Shown here: positions 1 to 12,363 of the stretch, piece by piece
Layout: each line of letters opens with the position of its first letter
How positions within the stretch are numbered: position 1 is the stretch's first letter
Assembly: GCA_910589415.1 (NCBI GenBank)
Contig: OU342630.1
Location: forward strand, 74,768,186 to 74,832,185
Origin: Malachius bipustulatus
Lineage: Eukaryota; Arthropoda; Insecta; Coleoptera; Melyridae
Direction of reading: 5' to 3'
DNA: 64,000 nucleotides
Position numbers and translations under genes: made by a program
Notes under the pieces: generated by a model
Databases searched by the model: none
What the model was told of the DNA's origin: nothing
What the model saw: the letters and a program-made list of their open reading frames with translations, nothing else

Positions 1-270
1 TCTCATTGATAGCTGTTGTCGTCTGATCCACAAGGGTGACTCATCAGCTTCTATGTACATGCTTTCGACTAGGCTCGTTCTAAAAGCACCTAAGCTGATT
101 CTCAGTCCTGGTTTTGAACTACATTAAGAACCTTTGTAACTGATTGGCTGGCGATTGGCTGATAGGAGTATGCTATGCAGCCATAATCTAGCTTGGATCG
201 GATCAGCGCTCTATATGTCCTGAGGAGAACTTCTTCTTCGGCACCCCAAAGGTGGTTGGAGAGGTAGTTG
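1..270 (-). pseudogene. LINE relic: C-terminal part of a Jockey/RTJK-like reverse transcriptase
   Basis: Reading the minus strand from 270 gives a sequence with LLRTYRALIRSKLDYGCIAY and then, after a frame change, GAFRTSLVESMYIEADESPL. Both match the well-known region downstream of the RT catalytic core in Jockey-clade (RTJK) non-LTR retrotransposons, where the order is RALVRSKLDYG, then a hydrophobic stretch, then GAFRTSP-VESLYVEANEPPL. The copy has at least one frameshift and an in-frame stop near 120, so it is dead. It runs off the left edge of the window, so its 3' end is not visible. It abuts an oppositely oriented LINE relic at 270. Clade assignment rests on remembered motifs. Confidence 0.82.
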
Positions 271-520
271 AAAGACAATATTGCACACCGTAACAGCAGC
301 AGAAAATATCGCCAAGTTTTTCGGCCATGTTGTCAGAAGAAACGGACTCGAAAGAAAGTGGAGGGCATGGTCCAAGGGAAAAAAAGTCGCGGAAGATCAT
401 TAACCAGATATACAGATCTAATAACACAACTCACCGGCAAGTCTATAAGAATGGTAACTGAGGATAGAGACGAATGGAAGATGACAGACATTTCACGAAC
501 TCACGATGCTTGAAACAAGC
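270..520 (+). pseudogene. LINE relic: extreme C-terminus of an endonuclease-RT retrotransposon
   Basis: The plus strand encodes FFGHVVRRNGLERK near 319-355, then, after a one-base frame change, GRSLTRYTDLITQLTG and EDRDEWK up to about 475. The order FGHV-RR-G, GRGRP--RW-D-I, then AEDR-W is the standard C-terminal tail of the LINE class whose RT carries NYRTIALI. Only the last 80 or so residues remain and the frame is broken. The same class of element is seen at 19.2-21.4 kb and 31.3-33.7 kb in this window, so this is probably another copy of a related family. Confidence 0.75.
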
Positions 521-1987
521 GACCGACTGGGAGAGAGTCTGAGCCAAAAGTGACACTAGCAGGTCTAACGTAATCTTCATGCGTATTTACCTACCACAAC
601 AATGAAACTTGGAAATTTCCTAGAGGGATTCATATCAATTGGCAGAAAGATGTGTTGGCATTTAACACGGTATAAGATAATGAAGTGAGCGAACGGATGC
701 TGTATTTTAGGCTGTATTTTAGCAGTGCGCGTAAGACAAAAACCTCATAATAAGTGTATGAGAAAGGCGGAGCATGCAGGCCTGACCTCTTACTCTTACA
801 CATGGCAATTGGCACTTTCAGGATGTCATGATACTCTATTTTATTTTTTCTAATTAAATGATAATCAAAAATGGATAGAAAAAATGTTGTACCTAATTGT
901 AGAAGTTGATGGTATGAAACTACCATGGGTATTTCATTGATTGGCACACCAACAGTTAAATCTTAATAAAATTAGAACACAGAGCACACGTTTATCAGTG
1001 AATACGCGTGAATCATGCCAGCGCTTACTCAATTAAACAGTTCAGCAGGTCTGAGCCGAGCACCAACACCGGCTCTAACATGATGTCCCCTTCTACCGTT
1101 TAAAACTTCCGTCAGTTCTCCTTATGAATCTTCACAGTGGCCCTCAGAAAAATTAGTTAGACAATTTTATTTCAAGATCTCTTTTCATATTTCAGATGCA
1201 GATCCAGCACAATTTTACCCATCCTCGCTTGCGCAATTGTATGTCAGTTTTTCTGTCAAATAGAAGATGTCGTTGAAATATGACATAGATACCAAATGGT
1301 GCTTCATCTGATACCCAAATCTCCAGTGCTGGTGTACCTACCACAAGAACAGTGGTGGCTGCAACGCTTTTTTGTTACTTTACTCTAATGACTTGGTCGA
1401 AAAGTCTCTTATTCGTTCATTTCCTTTGGTATAATCGCCTGCTGGACATGTTTCAGTTGATATCAGAAGTGTTATGTGTCATTTGATGTCGTCTAAATCT
1501 ATGCTTGATAAGGGATTCAAATTCCCTATTCTGTGGAAGAAGATCTACACTTTGACATATTGTAGCTCTCAGACATTTGACAAGCTCTGGTAAGAGGAGC
1601 TCTGGTAAGGGCTCAAGGCTCTTATTTTAATTTCTACCGGAATTTGAACAGAAGAAAAATCTCCTCTTTTCCACTTCATCAAAAATTATTAACCTAGTCT
1701 TGATTCATTCGAATAGACGAAGTTATAACGAACACCAGTTGCTGATTTAATATCAAAGGTATCAATAAATAAATAGAACGACGCCACCTGCTAATTTAAT
1801 CGGTATGAGCGGACGTGATCTGAACGCAGCTTTTGTAATAGAGCCTGCATCCTGCGACTAGTTAATAAATAATGCGACCTCTAACAGAGAGATGTGTAGA
1901 AGCTAAGAAGCATTATTCAGTTCTCAGTTCTCAATGTACATCCAACCGAAGCCTAATTACATCTGTGTAAATCCATATAACTCCTTG

Positions 1988-2031
1988 CAGTACCAGTACC
2001 AGTAGTACAAGTACCAGTACCAGTACCACAG
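1988..2031. repeat. Short tandem repeat of CAGTAC/AGTACC units
   Basis: About seven imperfect 6-bp units built on CAGTAC, with one degenerate AGTAGTACAA interruption. It is a simple microsatellite with no sign of function. Confidence 0.85.
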
Positions 2032-4229
2032 CTGGATGTAGAAGTTTCAATTGAGAATAAGGGACTACTGCTACTGCACAAATCTGAAGAATCTTCCACG
2101 TGCCTGCATTATAATATAATTAATATAAATTATGTAATAAAATATAGCTTTTAGTCCCAGTAATCAGAAGGGGATTGTATTTATTTTCTCACCTGCATAC
2201 TTACATGACATGCATGAGGTAAAATGGATTTTACCAGTTAGCACGTAATCCAGATTAATAAATTCACAGGAAGCTGATTTTCTGATTAGCAGGTTGATAA
2301 TCCGGTTGATTTATTTAGTTTCTTTCAAAATTCTTGCAATAAGTTTTAATAAATGGTACCGTCTCGTAGGTACCATCTACTTTATCCAGTATTCTGTATT
2401 CTGTTCTATTGAGTTGGTGGTAATCTCCACCGCAACCCTCTCCATTGTTAGACAAACTATGAATGACATATTGCAGAACAATTCATTGGTGTCGTGTTGT
2501 GAGTTTGTAGACACGTGTTTCGTCCTAATTGGGACTCTTCAGTACAATACTAACACACAGTGCCATCTCGATCACTTAGTGAGAGGATTCATGGAGATAA
2601 ATGAAATAAACTATGTTTATAAATAACTGTTTTAGTCAAATAAACTTTTCTTAGCATTTTACTACAACAGCATGCAACTGTTAATGGATGTAGGTGGAAA
2701 AAACTTACAATAAGTTGTTCACGTTTTCAACTGGTTATTCATCAAAAATATTACCGTTTTTTACATCCACAAATTGAACAGCTAGATCAAGAGTTTTTAT
2801 TCCGCTGCAACACAACGTAAAATGAGCTTAGAAACAATTTCATAGGTAATCATAGATTTAATATAATTTTCTGTGTGTACATATCCTTGGCAACCGATCA
2901 CCCAGTATACGGCTTCATTAAATATATGCAGAAATGTTGCGATAGCGAGTAATTATCAGCAGGAGAGAACTGGGAGGAGATCTCTCGGACATGTCCTGAG
3001 ATAATTGCATTTCCATAGTCATAATGAGGAACTGCATCGGCTGTTCCCCGGCAAATAGCGTTGTCCATAGCCTGGTGTTTGTCCAAGATGGAAATGAATT
3101 CAAACGAACCGATTGGAGTGACTGCTGTCAGAATTTACTGAATAATCGCGAAGCGAGATCTAACTGCCGCCAGGGGCAGGGAATATCAGATGAGTGACTG
3201 GTTCTTGCAAAGCTTGGTTTCAGTTTTCAGTGTTGCCGTTACGCATCGAATTTTACCTGAAAAAATAAGTAATGTGTATAACGAATATCCAATAGAACTC
3301 TCGGTCAAACAGTATGTGCACAAAACGACGTTTTGGAGTAAATATTTTCCAGCTTAAAGTTCCTGCAGTCAATATTGGTTGAGTCGTCAAAACAACGAAA
3401 ATGGAGATCATTTTTCTTCTAAAAGGTACAGATTTCAATATGTAATTAGTAATTACCTTATACAGGCTCATACAAAAAACTATGGCAAGAAATGGATTGC
3501 AGGAAATTGAGAAGACGAAATAATAAAAAGTGTGAAAGAAGATAACCGCGTGAAACAAAAACCATCAATAGGCTGCCAAAAATGTTAAACTGTGGTAAAA
3601 GAAAACACATCGCCAACGGATAAACTGTAAGAGCGTTTGCACACAATGAGATATTTCGTCCAACATGTCGACCCGGTAATTCCAAAGTATCCGAGCAATA
3701 CTACGCATGCTGAATTGTGGGTGAAGTTATCCACACGATCAATCCAGCCAAATGCTGCAGCTGCACTGAAATCGTATCTGTTTGGAAGACCGGAGGAGGA
3801 TGGTAAAATACCTTTTGTTAACTGATTGAAGAGTTAATCTGGTTCATTGGCCAAGAAATAAGGTGGTTGTCAAACTGACACACTAAATTAAATCAAAAAT
3901 TAATAAAATTCTGAAGCAGAAAAATGTAGACTTTCTCACACTAAAGTGTGCCTCCTAGTGGAGAGTTTAGGCGCTTAGTTGGATTAGCGTGGATAACTTC
4001 ACTCACAACTCAGCTTTCGTTACCTCGTATTACTTCGGAAATTACCGCATGCGACATGCCGCCTGGAAAATCGCATAATATGCAAAAACTCCAAGTGGAA
4101 GTGAGCTCATCCGGAAAAAAAATCAAAAATTTCACAAATTTCTTCATCAATGCTGTAAGTTTTGCCCAAATTTCAGGAACTCTCAAATCGTGCTGCCGTA
4201 AATCTGAAGCCGTTCAAAAAAGTGGCATT

Positions 4230-4400
4230 ATGTAACGCGCGACAACATCGCCAACCCAGTGCAGCAGATCCTGTATGGGTGCCCCGGGGCGTCCGCGTAG
4301 CTGCAGGTGTTAATGCAGAATGCAGGGAGGCAGTGGAGGCGGCGGGGTTCTAATCAACCTCACTGGAGTAGCCATGTAGACCGCGGATCCCAATCCAAGC
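4230..4400. other. GC-rich island of unknown nature
   Basis: A short stretch, clearly richer in G and C than its surroundings, with CCCCGGGGCG and GGAGGCGGCGGGG runs. The plus strand is open from 4162 to 4353 but encodes nothing I recognise. It could be a regulatory island, an old exon or a transposon scrap. Confidence 0.4.
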
Positions 4401-6229
4401 TGCTGAAATGCCATGTTCTTCTTTGACACCCCCTGAAATGGGATTCGGGATTGGAGCTGCAGCACACTATTACGCTTGAGAGAATAATTAATAAGAGGGG
4501 CTGAATTTTAGCGGTCATTAATAATTAATATTTTTACATTGAAACATCGCAAAAAATTAGTTTAGTACCCAGCCAAAATAGTACCTAGCCAGATTTATGT
4601 TTCTGGTCAATTTATGACTAAAAGTTATACAGAATTTTGGAAATGCACTACTATTGAGCAAAAAAATTAAGCCAAAACTATACTACGAAGTGAGGGTTAT
4701 TTGACTAAAAGTACCTACACTGTCTTTTAAAAATTTAATCTTGCAAAAATGATATGCATCCGAGACGACTTACAAAATGAAAGTTTTAGTGGATATACCC
4801 ATAAATATTAAATAATTCCAATCAAACAGATAATATGTATTAATGATAATTCGTCATCCTTATACAAAACAAAACAAAAATACCGTAATATCCATATTGA
4901 AAGTTGCAAGCAGGTAGAATGAAAGTTGAACTGAAGGTACCTAGTCATTTGAGTTTATTAGAGATTATCCTTTAACGTCCCCTTATAAAGATAAGACAAG
5001 ACCAGCATCGGTATAAGCTAATTAGTTACAGGATGTGTGCTGCACTCAAGACATTGACTCTATCTCATCAATATTACTGGCTCCATTATAAATATGAAAA
5101 ACGCGTTCAGAGACAACTTGTTCAGGCCAAACTATTTACTTATAAGAGGCGAATTAATAAACTTTATTATACCTTTATGGTATTTAAGGTACCTGCTGTT
5201 AAGATAACATGCAGATTTATTTTGGTGATAATTCAAAATATTCCAAGAACTCACTTCTAGGTAATTAACGCTATAAATATTATAAACATAATATTATACA
5301 AAGCTATTATAAACAAACAATATTCAATATTTAAGAACATTTTAATGGATACCTTACATTTACTACAGCGAGACATTCAAAGATAACTTCGGCTTATTCT
5401 ACCACTCTGTGAAATATCAATGGATATTCGGAATTTAGGGTGATGAGGTAGGGCAGTTTACCGGTCATATTAAAAAAAATCAAAAGCTATAAACGGGCTA
5501 AAACAGTCGATAGTGCCACGAGTTATGAGCGCATAGTCTGAATTCGACCATTTTGTTTGTGAGTAAAAATTTTTAATAATATTAAATCATAGTTTAATAA
5601 TTTATTGAATCTTGACAAAAATTAAAGAAGGTACAGCTTTGATGCTCTTCTTAAGCGATCATTATGGAAAGTTTCTTTAGTGTTTAGTTTGTAACTACCT
5701 ACAACTAGTCTCCAGCTCCACTATACTTATCTCGGCAACGAATTATTAAGATTTGAAGGAATTCCAAAATAAATCCTTAAACATCAACCTTGATGTTGCT
5801 ACTGAAATCTGAGACAATGGACTGGGATGCCGTCAGAACTTCTCAGCGGAAAACTTCACTATGCAAAAATGAAAGTGTCGCACCCAAAAATTTCGCCTGA
5901 TTTTGATTGATTGGAGATAACCTTCGATATGCGCAAGGGATTTCGAATTTATTTTCGCATGTCGGCAGTCCTATCCTTTATTTTTCTGCTTTATTGGATC
6001 TAAGCTCAAAAAACTGTCAAAAAATTTTGTACAGGGTCATATTATGTGCAGGCGTGCAAAATCACTCCGCGGTTTTCGTACCCCCGTATTCGAAATAAAT
6101 TTTTCTTGTAAGTTTTGATGAGGAAATTTTGAAGCTTAATGTCATAATGTCTCACGTCAAAACGTTTTTCAAATTTTCGATTTAAAACCTGCATTTACAG
6201 GTTAGGTTACATTAATCTCAAGAGATCAA

Positions 6230-6640
6230 TTGTTTGCACTTGAAGTGATGCAAGTTTTTCCTCGCCAACTGATTTTTGGAAATTTAACCCTTGTATTGAT
6301 GCTAAAACTTCAGGAAATAAAATCCAGGGACAAAAATGGACTCAGGTCAAACATTAAAAACAAAAATTGCATAAAGAGTTCTCAAATTTAAATTTATCCT
6401 GAAAACACGTTTTGGGAGGAAAATTCGCTGAAAATCAACTTGTCTCCATTTGTGAACAATTTAAGAATTCTCTTGCTGACACGAGATGAAAAATGTCGAA
6501 GCAACAGCCAACGTTTTCAGAAAGAATCAGCTAATTCTTACCTGAAAATTGTTCGTAACCATCGTTACGAAAATTCTAGCAATGCACTACTTGCCTGAAA
6601 TAAGCTATAAGCGATTGTATTGTGACAATGTTTGTCCTGA
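6230..6640 (+). repeat. Dispersed repeat, copy 1 (single arm of a palindromic element)
   Basis: This stretch aligns by eye with 51700-52130 in the same orientation. Shared landmarks are TTTTTCCTCGCCAAC/CTGATTTTTGG, GCTAAAACTTCAGG, AATCCAGGGA, CTCTTGCTGA, and GTTCGTAACCATCGTTACGAA followed by GCAATGCACTACTTG. The second copy continues into an inverted arm, which this copy lacks. The perfect inverted motif TTCGTAAC...GTTACGAA at about 6553-6571 sits where the second copy turns around. Confidence 0.75.
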
Positions 6641-8439
6641 GTCAATTTTCGCAAAAAATAAAAAACTAGCCATCAGAATTTGGCAAATTTCAATAGCATG
6701 GAGTCCAGTAAAATTAAACCAATTTTCGACAAATAAAAACAATAATCGGTAGAAATCTGAATTTTTGGTATACATGCTTATTACGGCTTCCCGTTGAACA
6801 TACTAAAAGTCCCCGTCAAAATTTTTCCCGCTCGACCCGCGTTTTTGTAAAAAAGTAGTGCAAAATTTAGGTTTTTTGCCTATTTCTCAGCAACTGTAAC
6901 TGGGACGAAAAAATTGTCCGAATAAAAAAATATAGTTTATTAAATTGCCTGTGAAACAGCATAATCCGCATTTATTTGTAAGTATCTGCAATATTTTATC
7001 ATGATTCGGTGTTGAAAAGCAAAATTACTTAATTTTTATTCTCGAATTGCCTCTTTTGCTTCAGTATAAAATTGGTCAACTAGATTTTTTGAAATTTACT
7101 TCTTGAAACTACAAGAAGAGCGAGACAGAGGCAGACATACACAAAGAGAAAGAGAGAGAGAAAGGAGAGATACGAATATTGTATAGCACATGCATGTATC
7201 TTGCCGCCTTAATTCTTTAGTCTCTTATCTCACATGGAAATCTTATGCAGAGCATGAAGTTTATCGGTGGCACGATGGCATTACAACTCGAGTAATAGTG
7301 TTCCTTCTGAATAGATTTTAGCAAGGCCTGCTGCCCATCAAATCTGCTAATGTTTGGAGCCATATTCTGGTTTCTGGTACATGCAGCTTCATCGAACAGA
7401 ACGTCACATCATGGGAACCTCGAACAGAAAGAGATGATCGACATACGTGAAGCGAAAGAAAAACTGGCTTGCTTGCCATGATCCATTTCATACTTGCGAA
7501 AGAATCATTTCACATAGCACAGGAGTAGTTGGGAATGATGAAATAAATTGTCACAATAAAGAACAAATATATTGTTGGGGAAAATTTTAAGGGAGTAAAA
7601 ATGAAACGTGACACTCGATTTCGTCCTCTGTCCACAATTCATTCCGCTATCAAAGACTCAAGCAGAAAGATGTGGAGGTGCCTGTCGACCTGAAATGTGG
7701 GGTTAGGGTTAGAGAAAGGACGATTTCCTTGATCCTTCTCGGACACTGAAGGCTGTCGCTCCAGATTCCCTGCTGTCATTGCTCTCATGTAATTGTAAAA
7801 AAGGATATACCGCATCTTGTGCGGATGTTGAAAAGATGGGCTAATGCGCTAACAGAAATTACTACACGAAGATGAGAGTTTCTGTTGAGAGGGGGGAACT
7901 TTTCAACGCACATCCATGAGTACGATGACTTCGATGATGCCCGATGCCATTGCTGATGAATTATTTGCACTAAACGATTGGGCTTCAGGTAATGTTACAC
8001 CTGAACGAGTGACGGAATTAAATGATTTTAATTGGTAAGAATATAGACGAACTGTTACAAATATAAGAAAGATTAGCACTATTTTTGATGAATTTAATGA
8101 TTTGTCATTTATTTATAATATTTTCAGACATGAAGCTGCAAAAAAACCAGTTGCCCAACAGTTTTAAAGCTCAATAGACTTTCTTAACGATTCTCGTTCT
8201 GTCAGCTTACAGTTACAATAATATTAGAGCTAGACAAAAAAAGTTTGAGTCCTTTTTTCTAGACAATTAAATAAACCATATTTTTCATTTATTATATTTT
8301 TTCATATCAGTACCTTTGTTAGTTGCTGAGATATAGGCAAAAAACTGAAAAAGTGTATTTTTACCAAGCGGCTCTACTTACATTATTTATAATTAAAGTC
8401 GATCTTTTTTTGGGCCTGTTAATGGTGTAAAAATGGTAT
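6641..8439. other. No gene recognised
   Basis: AT-rich DNA. It includes a short GA-rich simple stretch at about 7118-7172. A somewhat more balanced segment at 7250-7960 has minus-strand open frames that I could not match to any family. Confidence 0.5.
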
Positions 8440-9066
8440 AAAAAAATTTCTTAAAGTGTCCCTAAACGGAGATACAGAGCCTGGAAAAGGTAGGTACCCA
8501 ACGATTTGCTTTCTTGGCTCTAACTTTTGAACCGACCTGTATAATTCGATGAAATTTAAATCGTTTATAAAGGCCATAAGGAGCCATTAAGTCACATCAG
8601 AGTAGATGTTTGACGTCGTCATGGAAGTCAGGAATGGACTTACCACCACACTCGTTTCTTTTTTTTTTCTCTAATTCTCTTTTTTTTTTTATTCTCTAGT
8701 TTGAAATGACTAGTAATTTTTTAAATTCTCTAGTCATTTTTCTAGTCCTTTTTTGAAATAAATTGAAAGAACCTATTTTAAAGATGATTGACCCGTGTAT
8801 TTAAAAAATTAGTTTTCAGCTCTGTAAAATGACACCTGTCAAAACTTTGACCGAACGAGTGTGGTTGTAAGTCCGTTCCTGACTTCCCTGACGGCGTCAA
8901 ACATCCACTCTGATATGGCTCGATGACTTTTTATGGTCTGTATAAAATATTAAAATTTCATCCAATTATACATATCGGTTCAAACGTTAGAGCCAAAAAA
9001 GTAAATCGTTGGGTACCCTTTTGGGGCTCTGTATCTCCGTCCAGGGACACCTTAGAATTTTTTTTG
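8440..9066. mobile_element. Foldback/MITE-like element with arms of about 270 bp
   Basis: The left part (TGTCCCTAAACGGAGATACAGAGCC, ACCCAACGATTTGCTTT, ...GACTTACCACCACACTCG) is repeated in inverted form on the right (CGAGTGTGGTTGTAAGTCCG, AAATCGTTGGGTACCC, GGCTCTGTATCTCCGTCC). The turn-round lies near 8750 in a T-rich spacer. No coding capacity is seen in the arms, so it is a non-autonomous inverted-repeat element. The plus-strand open frame at 8923-9282 is a chance frame across its right arm. Confidence 0.8.
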
Positions 9067-9394
9067 AACCTTAGAATGCTCCCGAGAAATCAGGAGGTAC
9101 TTAACGGACACCCATGTAATTTTTATCCCTACCCTACATGCGTTGTCTTAGAGCAATTCCATTTTTTCAAACAAACGAAAATTTTACGAAGAGAAATTAA
9201 AATTTTTCTATTTTTCAGTACTAGTGGTTTTCTCGAAAACTATGCGGTAACATTTACAAGACTGTTTCTTAATGGAAATTAACCAAGGTTTATTTTTTTT
9301 AAGATTATCGCTTTTTGATATCCTTAACATTAACCAGTTAGCATTTCTAATAAATAAATGCATTTCTACAGATAACGGCATTACATATTTTGTA

Positions 9395-10151
9395 TACAGT
9401 GCGCGAGAAAAGTAAGGAATAAATTCGATAAAACGAAAAGCCCTGTTTTTTTGAATAAATAAAAAAACAGGTCGATTTTGTTTTTAAGTTGTTCAACTTT
9501 TGACACAATATTGGGGTATACAGGGTGATGCGCGAAAAAGTGGTGACGTCATCGGCATTATTTTTAAATAGCAACCCTTATTTTTTATTCCATTTTTTAA
9601 TACTTCAGTTAATTGCCAGTATGGTAATGTAATCAATTTGTAACCTTAAATAACGAAATTTCTGACAAAACAGCTTGTGAGTCGGAATTGTGCATTTTTT
9701 ACTGATGTAAAAATCGGAACATTAACAATAAAAATTTAAAAAAATAAAAAAATGACTGTTTCCATGGTAATTTTATAAGATCTGTCTATTAAATTAAATC
9801 TGTTAAATTAAATTAAATTAAATCTATTAAATCTGTCTATTAAATTGAATCTCTCCAAATTAAGTTATTTTCACAGAAATTTCGTCGTTTCAGGTTAAAA
9901 AATGATTACATTAAGTACCGTATTGACAATTAAATGAAGTATCAAAAAATGGAATAAAAAATAAGGGTTGTCATTTAAAAAAAATACCGATGACGTCACC
10001 ACTTTTTCGCGCAGCACCCTGTATACCCCAATATTATGTTAAAAGTTCAAGAACTCAAAAACAAAATCGACCTGTTTTTTTATTTACCTATTCAAAAAAA
10101 GAGCGCTTTCCGTTTTATCGAATTTATTCCTTACTTTTCTCGCGCACTGTA
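9395..10151. mobile_element. Inverted-repeat MITE with TACAGTGCGCGAG termini
   Basis: Termini read TACAGTGCGCGAGAAAAGTA inward from 9395 and, as reverse complement, from 10151. The outer 41 bases are identical by eye and the arms continue with some mismatches to about 9690 and 9880. TA lies outside both ends, which fits TA target duplication of the Tc1/mariner superfamily. An internal TACAGGGTGATGCGCG...GTGACGTCATCGG block resembles the ends of another element, so it may be composite. No transposase is encoded. Confidence 0.85.
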
Positions 10152-12288
10152 TAATATCCTGGTTAAAGAAAAATCTATGGGTTTAGTTTCTTAAGATTTA
10201 TTGTTTCTTTTTTTTGCAATTTTACATATCTTGCAAACTGATAAGTCAGTTGAATGACATAAGAAACAACATCTATCATTTTTTTTATTACATTAAGGTA
10301 TTCCATTTCCATATTACAACCAATTATAAAGTTCCTTATAAAAATTCCAGATGACGTTTTTAATCTAATATGGTACGATTAAGTTTAAAAAGTCATATGT
10401 AACGTCATACTAATGTCAAACAGTTCAATTTCAAAGTGTGAACGAGCGTAAACTATTAAAGGTATCATTCAAACAATGAACTGAACGGTTTAAGTCAGTT
10501 TGACAGTCACTGACAAAGTGACAACTACATAAAATTTATTCACGTAATGACACTCTATCCTTTGTGTTGTCCATTTAATTCTCATTGAAAATCAATGTTG
10601 ACGTATATTTATTTATGCGGGATGTAGTGTTTAGACAAAGTTGACGTTTCTATGAGAACCACGTAAATGAAACAAAATAAATCGAACTATCAGAAGGATG
10701 AGTATTCTTAATCGATACATATGACTTTTTAAACTTAATCGTACGTTTAATGTCTGAGTTTCTATCGTTAAGTGAATAATGTATTCCGCGTTTGTTATAA
10801 ATAATTTTTCTGAATAAAATTAAGTAGGTACTTTATGATGTAGCGTTACCATTTTTTATGTGCATTTTCAGTATTAATTAAAAATGACAAATATCATTAA
10901 TTTCGTTTATTTTATAGTTTGTGTAGACAATACGAAATCGCACGAACCCAATTATCACTTCAAACAACCAAAATGGATAGTAATTATTGTATAGTGCATT
11001 TCTTAATGCAAATGCAAAATTTCAAACAGCCTGACACACGATATTAATCCGACAAAGAGCAATAAAACAAGCGAATTCGTTACTGCCGGTAAATTATTTT
11101 ACTGTTACCGGTGGCATTCTCTTCACACTATGGAAGACAGGACTCTACGTACATTTTTTTTAGATTGACTATTCCACCACTTATATGTACATATATACGG
11201 TCTCTTTATTTTATCTGACGTAAATATCGGTAATGAGAAGAGCCTTGTGAATAGGCAAGAGATTTATGTCTCAGTTGACGTTACATCTGCACGAGAATCT
11301 AAGCATAGGAAATGAGAATCAATAATACGTGATCTATTTGTAGAAAACAATGAAATAAACAAATAAAAAATCGCGGATGTGGATGATGTCTGGCTATGTT
11401 ACAGAAAATGTACGCAGGTAAGTATACTTAATTGATTCCTCTCAATCTGAATATTTTATTTTAATTAACCGTTACTATAATACCAGTATAAACACGATAA
11501 TAGGATACAGATACTTAAGGTCTTGTGGCTGCAGTATTGCAGCAGTATGAGGGATATAATAAAGACTTCCGTCTTCAAAACTAAAAAAATATTACTGGGG
11601 ATAAAAAAATACCTCCATCACTATTAATTATGAGCATTAATTCAAAACTCTGCTTGTTATTATGACTCTCAGAATTGTAATTAATATCATTGCAGTGGGT
11701 ATCACACAGTCTAACTAATACAACAGGGATTTTGCTCTATTGTTCCGGCATTCTTGAGTTTTCGCTGGAACGAAAGCTAGATTTGAGTACTCCTTATTTT
11801 CAGTTAAAACTTTCAGCTTGAAGTTCAGTTTCTATATTTGTTGGATCCAAAACGACGCGCGGCATGCTAAAGAGGGCTAGACAAAATATTTAAACTAACA
11901 CGAATAACAAAAAAAAATTGACATGCCGCTATTTTTGATCCAACAGAGATAGAAATTGGATTCCAGGATAAGAGTTGTTACTGACGATTAGGAATTTCCA
12001 AAACTAGCTTTCGTTTCTCGTTGATAAATCCGGAACTGGAGCAAAAAAAAACGAAAAACTGATGCAAGTCGGCTAGGTACATTCCAGCAACGAGAATCTT
12101 TAAAAAATAAAAAAAAAATTGTCTTTTTGTTTACTGTTTACCCTCGTTAAGATGTCAGTTGATATACCTTGCATGTAGGTATATGGGCACTAATAACATC
12201 AAAAGCCAACATGCCATCAAAACGTCTCTGGTGACAGAAAGATATAAAGAGCTATGGCTTTTACCATATATGGCAGTTGATTAGCAGC
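10152..12288. other. No gene recognised
   Basis: AT-rich sequence without a supported gene, RNA or clear repeat. Confidence 0.5.
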
Positions 12289-12363
12289 AAGCCCGTTAGT
12301 TCAGTGGTTTTAGAATCTTTGGGGCGCATCCAGAATACCGGGGCTCGATTCCCGCCGACGGTC
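12289..12363 (+). repeat. tRNA-like sequence, probable head of a tRNA-derived SINE
   Basis: A box-A-like TTAGTTCAGTGGTTTTAGA at 12296 and a box-B-like GGCTCGATTCCCG at about 12342 are spaced about as in a tRNA gene. The 5' and 3' ends do not form a clean acceptor stem and no CCA or terminator run follows directly. This looks like the RNA polymerase III head of a SINE or a tRNA relic rather than a working tRNA gene. Confidence 0.6.

Larger units (their letters stand above)
521..6229. other. No gene recognised
   Basis: AT-rich DNA with no recognisable protein. The longest open frame here (110 codons at 2294-2626, plus strand) has no motif and AT-rich composition typical of chance frames. A short CAGTAC-type tandem repeat lies at 1988-2031. 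A GC-richer patch lies at about 4230-4400. An open minus-strand stretch at 2898-3103 was examined and not recognised. Confidence 0.6.

Noticed and set aside
2294..2626. A 110-codon open frame rich in I, V, L and F that might be a membrane protein.
   Set aside because: The hydrophobic composition follows from T-rich DNA. No family resemblance.
8923..9282. A 119-codon open frame.
   Set aside because: It lies across the right arm of the foldback element and beyond it, so it is not a gene.
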